NCBI GenBank assembly: GCA_020631235.1
Contig: JAHDHQ010000009.1
Location: forward strand, 96,124 to 160,123
Length of the DNA stretch: 64,000 bases
Reading direction: 5' to 3'
DNA from: Saprospiraceae bacterium
Lineage (GTDB): Bacteria > Bacteroidota > Bacteroidia > Chitinophagales > Saprospiraceae
Below the pieces are notes generated by a model that ran no database searches, was not told the origin of the DNA, and was given only the letters and a program-made list of their open reading frames with translations. Made by a program: the position numbers and the translations under genes. Of this stretch, positions 63,394-64,000 are shown one piece after another; position 1 is the first letter of the stretch; each line of letters begins with the position of its first letter.

Positions 63394-63909
63394 ATGTTTA
63401 GAAGCCAAACTTTTCTTACAAGCAGCCTTTTGGTTTTTTTTCTTTCCTGTGCTGTTTCAATCAATGCTCAAGCCCTTAAAAACATTTCGACTAATGCGAT
63501 TCAACTGTCGATTGGCAATAGTATGTTTATAGCTAATGATGAAGTGAAATCGAATAACGTTGGTGGAATATCTTTTGATCTAAGTTATCAAAAATCATTT
63601 TTAAAGCACTGGTTTGTAAAAGCAGAGTACAGTCATTTTAAAACAGAGGGAATAGCTAAAAACTTGCAATCTGCTTCCCAAGTAAAAGGGTCTGTTTTAT
63701 CTGCATATGTAGGGATAAATTTGCAAAGACAATCATATTTTTATTCTTTAGCCCTCGGAACTGGCTTTTTGAGCTCAAAAACAAACCTCAATTTACTAGA
63801 TTCAAATAATAACTTTTATAGCGGTATGGAACCGTTTGATGATTCCTTTGAAACTCAAGCAGCCATCAAAAAAGGAATAGTTAGAATTAAATGGTCTCAC
63901 CTTATCTAA
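63394..63909 (+). CDS. Small outer-membrane beta-barrel-like protein (171 aa)
   Basis: The signal peptide ends SINAQA. After it come several amphipathic strand pairs (GGISFDLSYQKSFLKHWFVKAEYSHFK; VLSAYVGINLQRQSYFYSLALGTGFL), as in small Bacteroidota outer-membrane proteins. The end (AAIKKGIVRIKWSHLI) does not look like a closed barrel, which normally ends in an aromatic strand, so the protein may be short or truncated. I found no frameshift that restores a longer product. It lies 50 nt after dapA, and the downstream sequence is empty to the window edge. Confidence 0.65.
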   Translation: MFRSQTFLTSSLLVFFLSCAVSINAQALKNISTNAIQLSIGNSMFIANDEVKSNNVGGISFDLSYQKSFLKHWFVKAEYSHFKTEGIAKNLQSASQVKGSVLSAYVGINLQRQSYFYSLALGTGFLSSKTNLNLLDSNNNFYSGMEPFDDSFETQAAIKKGIVRIKWSHLI

Positions 63910-64000
63910 ACTGTGGCCTTGCTGCTCTTGCTGACTCGAAAACTAAGTGAACTTCCCTGAATAGAGTTGACCATTATTAAATTAGATTATTTTGATAATT

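Noticed and set aside
63840..63909. Frameshift in the small barrel protein near the A-run at about 63867
   Set aside because: Both other frames meet a stop within a few codons, so a one-base change does not give a longer barrel.

Overview
The window is a piece of a chromosome from a member of the Bacteroidota, most likely of the Saprospiria type (Saprospiraceae/Lewinellaceae-like, free-living, probably marine). The family placement is inference. The phylum is well supported by several features: type IX secretion (T9SS) C-terminal sorting domains of both type A and type B, a PorP/SprF-like protein, lipoproteins with Bacteroidota-style lipoboxes, secreted proteins cleaved after Gln, AT-rich DNA, no consistent Shine-Dalgarno sequences, and -7 promoter elements of the TAnnTTTG kind. 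No phage, IS element, integron or CRISPR array was seen, and the window reads as core chromosome with many large surface proteins.

Layout. (1) 0.1-7.5 kb, minus strand: two tandem paralogous lipoproteins of about 1100 residues built from FG-GAP/VCBS repeats around an ASPIC/UnbV-like region, followed by a small unknown gene. (2) 7.6-12.2 kb, minus: a compact run GH3-family adenylase, 95-residue unknown, recO, fused 2-oxoacid dehydrogenase E1 alpha/beta. (3) 12.3-22.2 kb, plus: two class A penicillin-binding proteins flanking a third VCBS lipoprotein, then a class-C beta-lactamase-fold serine hydrolase. (4) 22.2-22.6 kb: a convergent intergenic region with a strong terminator and a twice-repeated motif-plus-hairpin unit. 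(5) 22.6-26.9 kb, minus: five overlapping or nearly abutting genes for TerC, a DnaQ-like exonuclease, an MbnP-like lipoprotein, MbnP and an MbnH/MauG diheme peroxidase. (6) 27-37 kb, minus: PorP/SprF-like protein, a type B T9SS protein with three cohesin-like domains, a type A T9SS protein with a dockerin-like pair, and a NarL-type response regulator. (7) 37.4-46.8 kb: a secreted animal-type heme peroxidase (minus), then a large outer-membrane barrel-like protein and a reprolysin-like metalloprotease (plus). (8) 46.9-54.4 kb: TerB/acyl-CoA oxidase-like fusion, CNNM-CBS transporter, glycosyltransferase, DUF3137 protein, sulfatase, GNAT acetyltransferase. (9) 54.4-60.3 kb, minus: a 1960-residue pappalysin-like metalloprotease with five MopE-type motifs. 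(10) 60.4-64 kb: thioredoxin-like protein, tRNA-Asp, accA-dapA, and a small outer-membrane protein.

How it fits together. Much of the coding capacity goes to the cell envelope: peptidoglycan synthesis (two PBP1A, a PBP-like hydrolase, dapA), lipid synthesis (accA), lipoproteins, and at least five T9SS cargo proteins (two metalloproteases, one heme peroxidase, one cohesin protein, one dockerin protein). The most distinctive locus is the MbnP/MbnH pair. In methanotrophs this pair makes a copper-binding protein whose Trp is oxidised to kynurenine. Here it is embedded with a second, divergent MbnP-like lipoprotein and a TerC metal-transport gene. The adjacent cohesin and dockerin T9SS proteins are a second candidate system, a possible surface assembly of two secreted partners.
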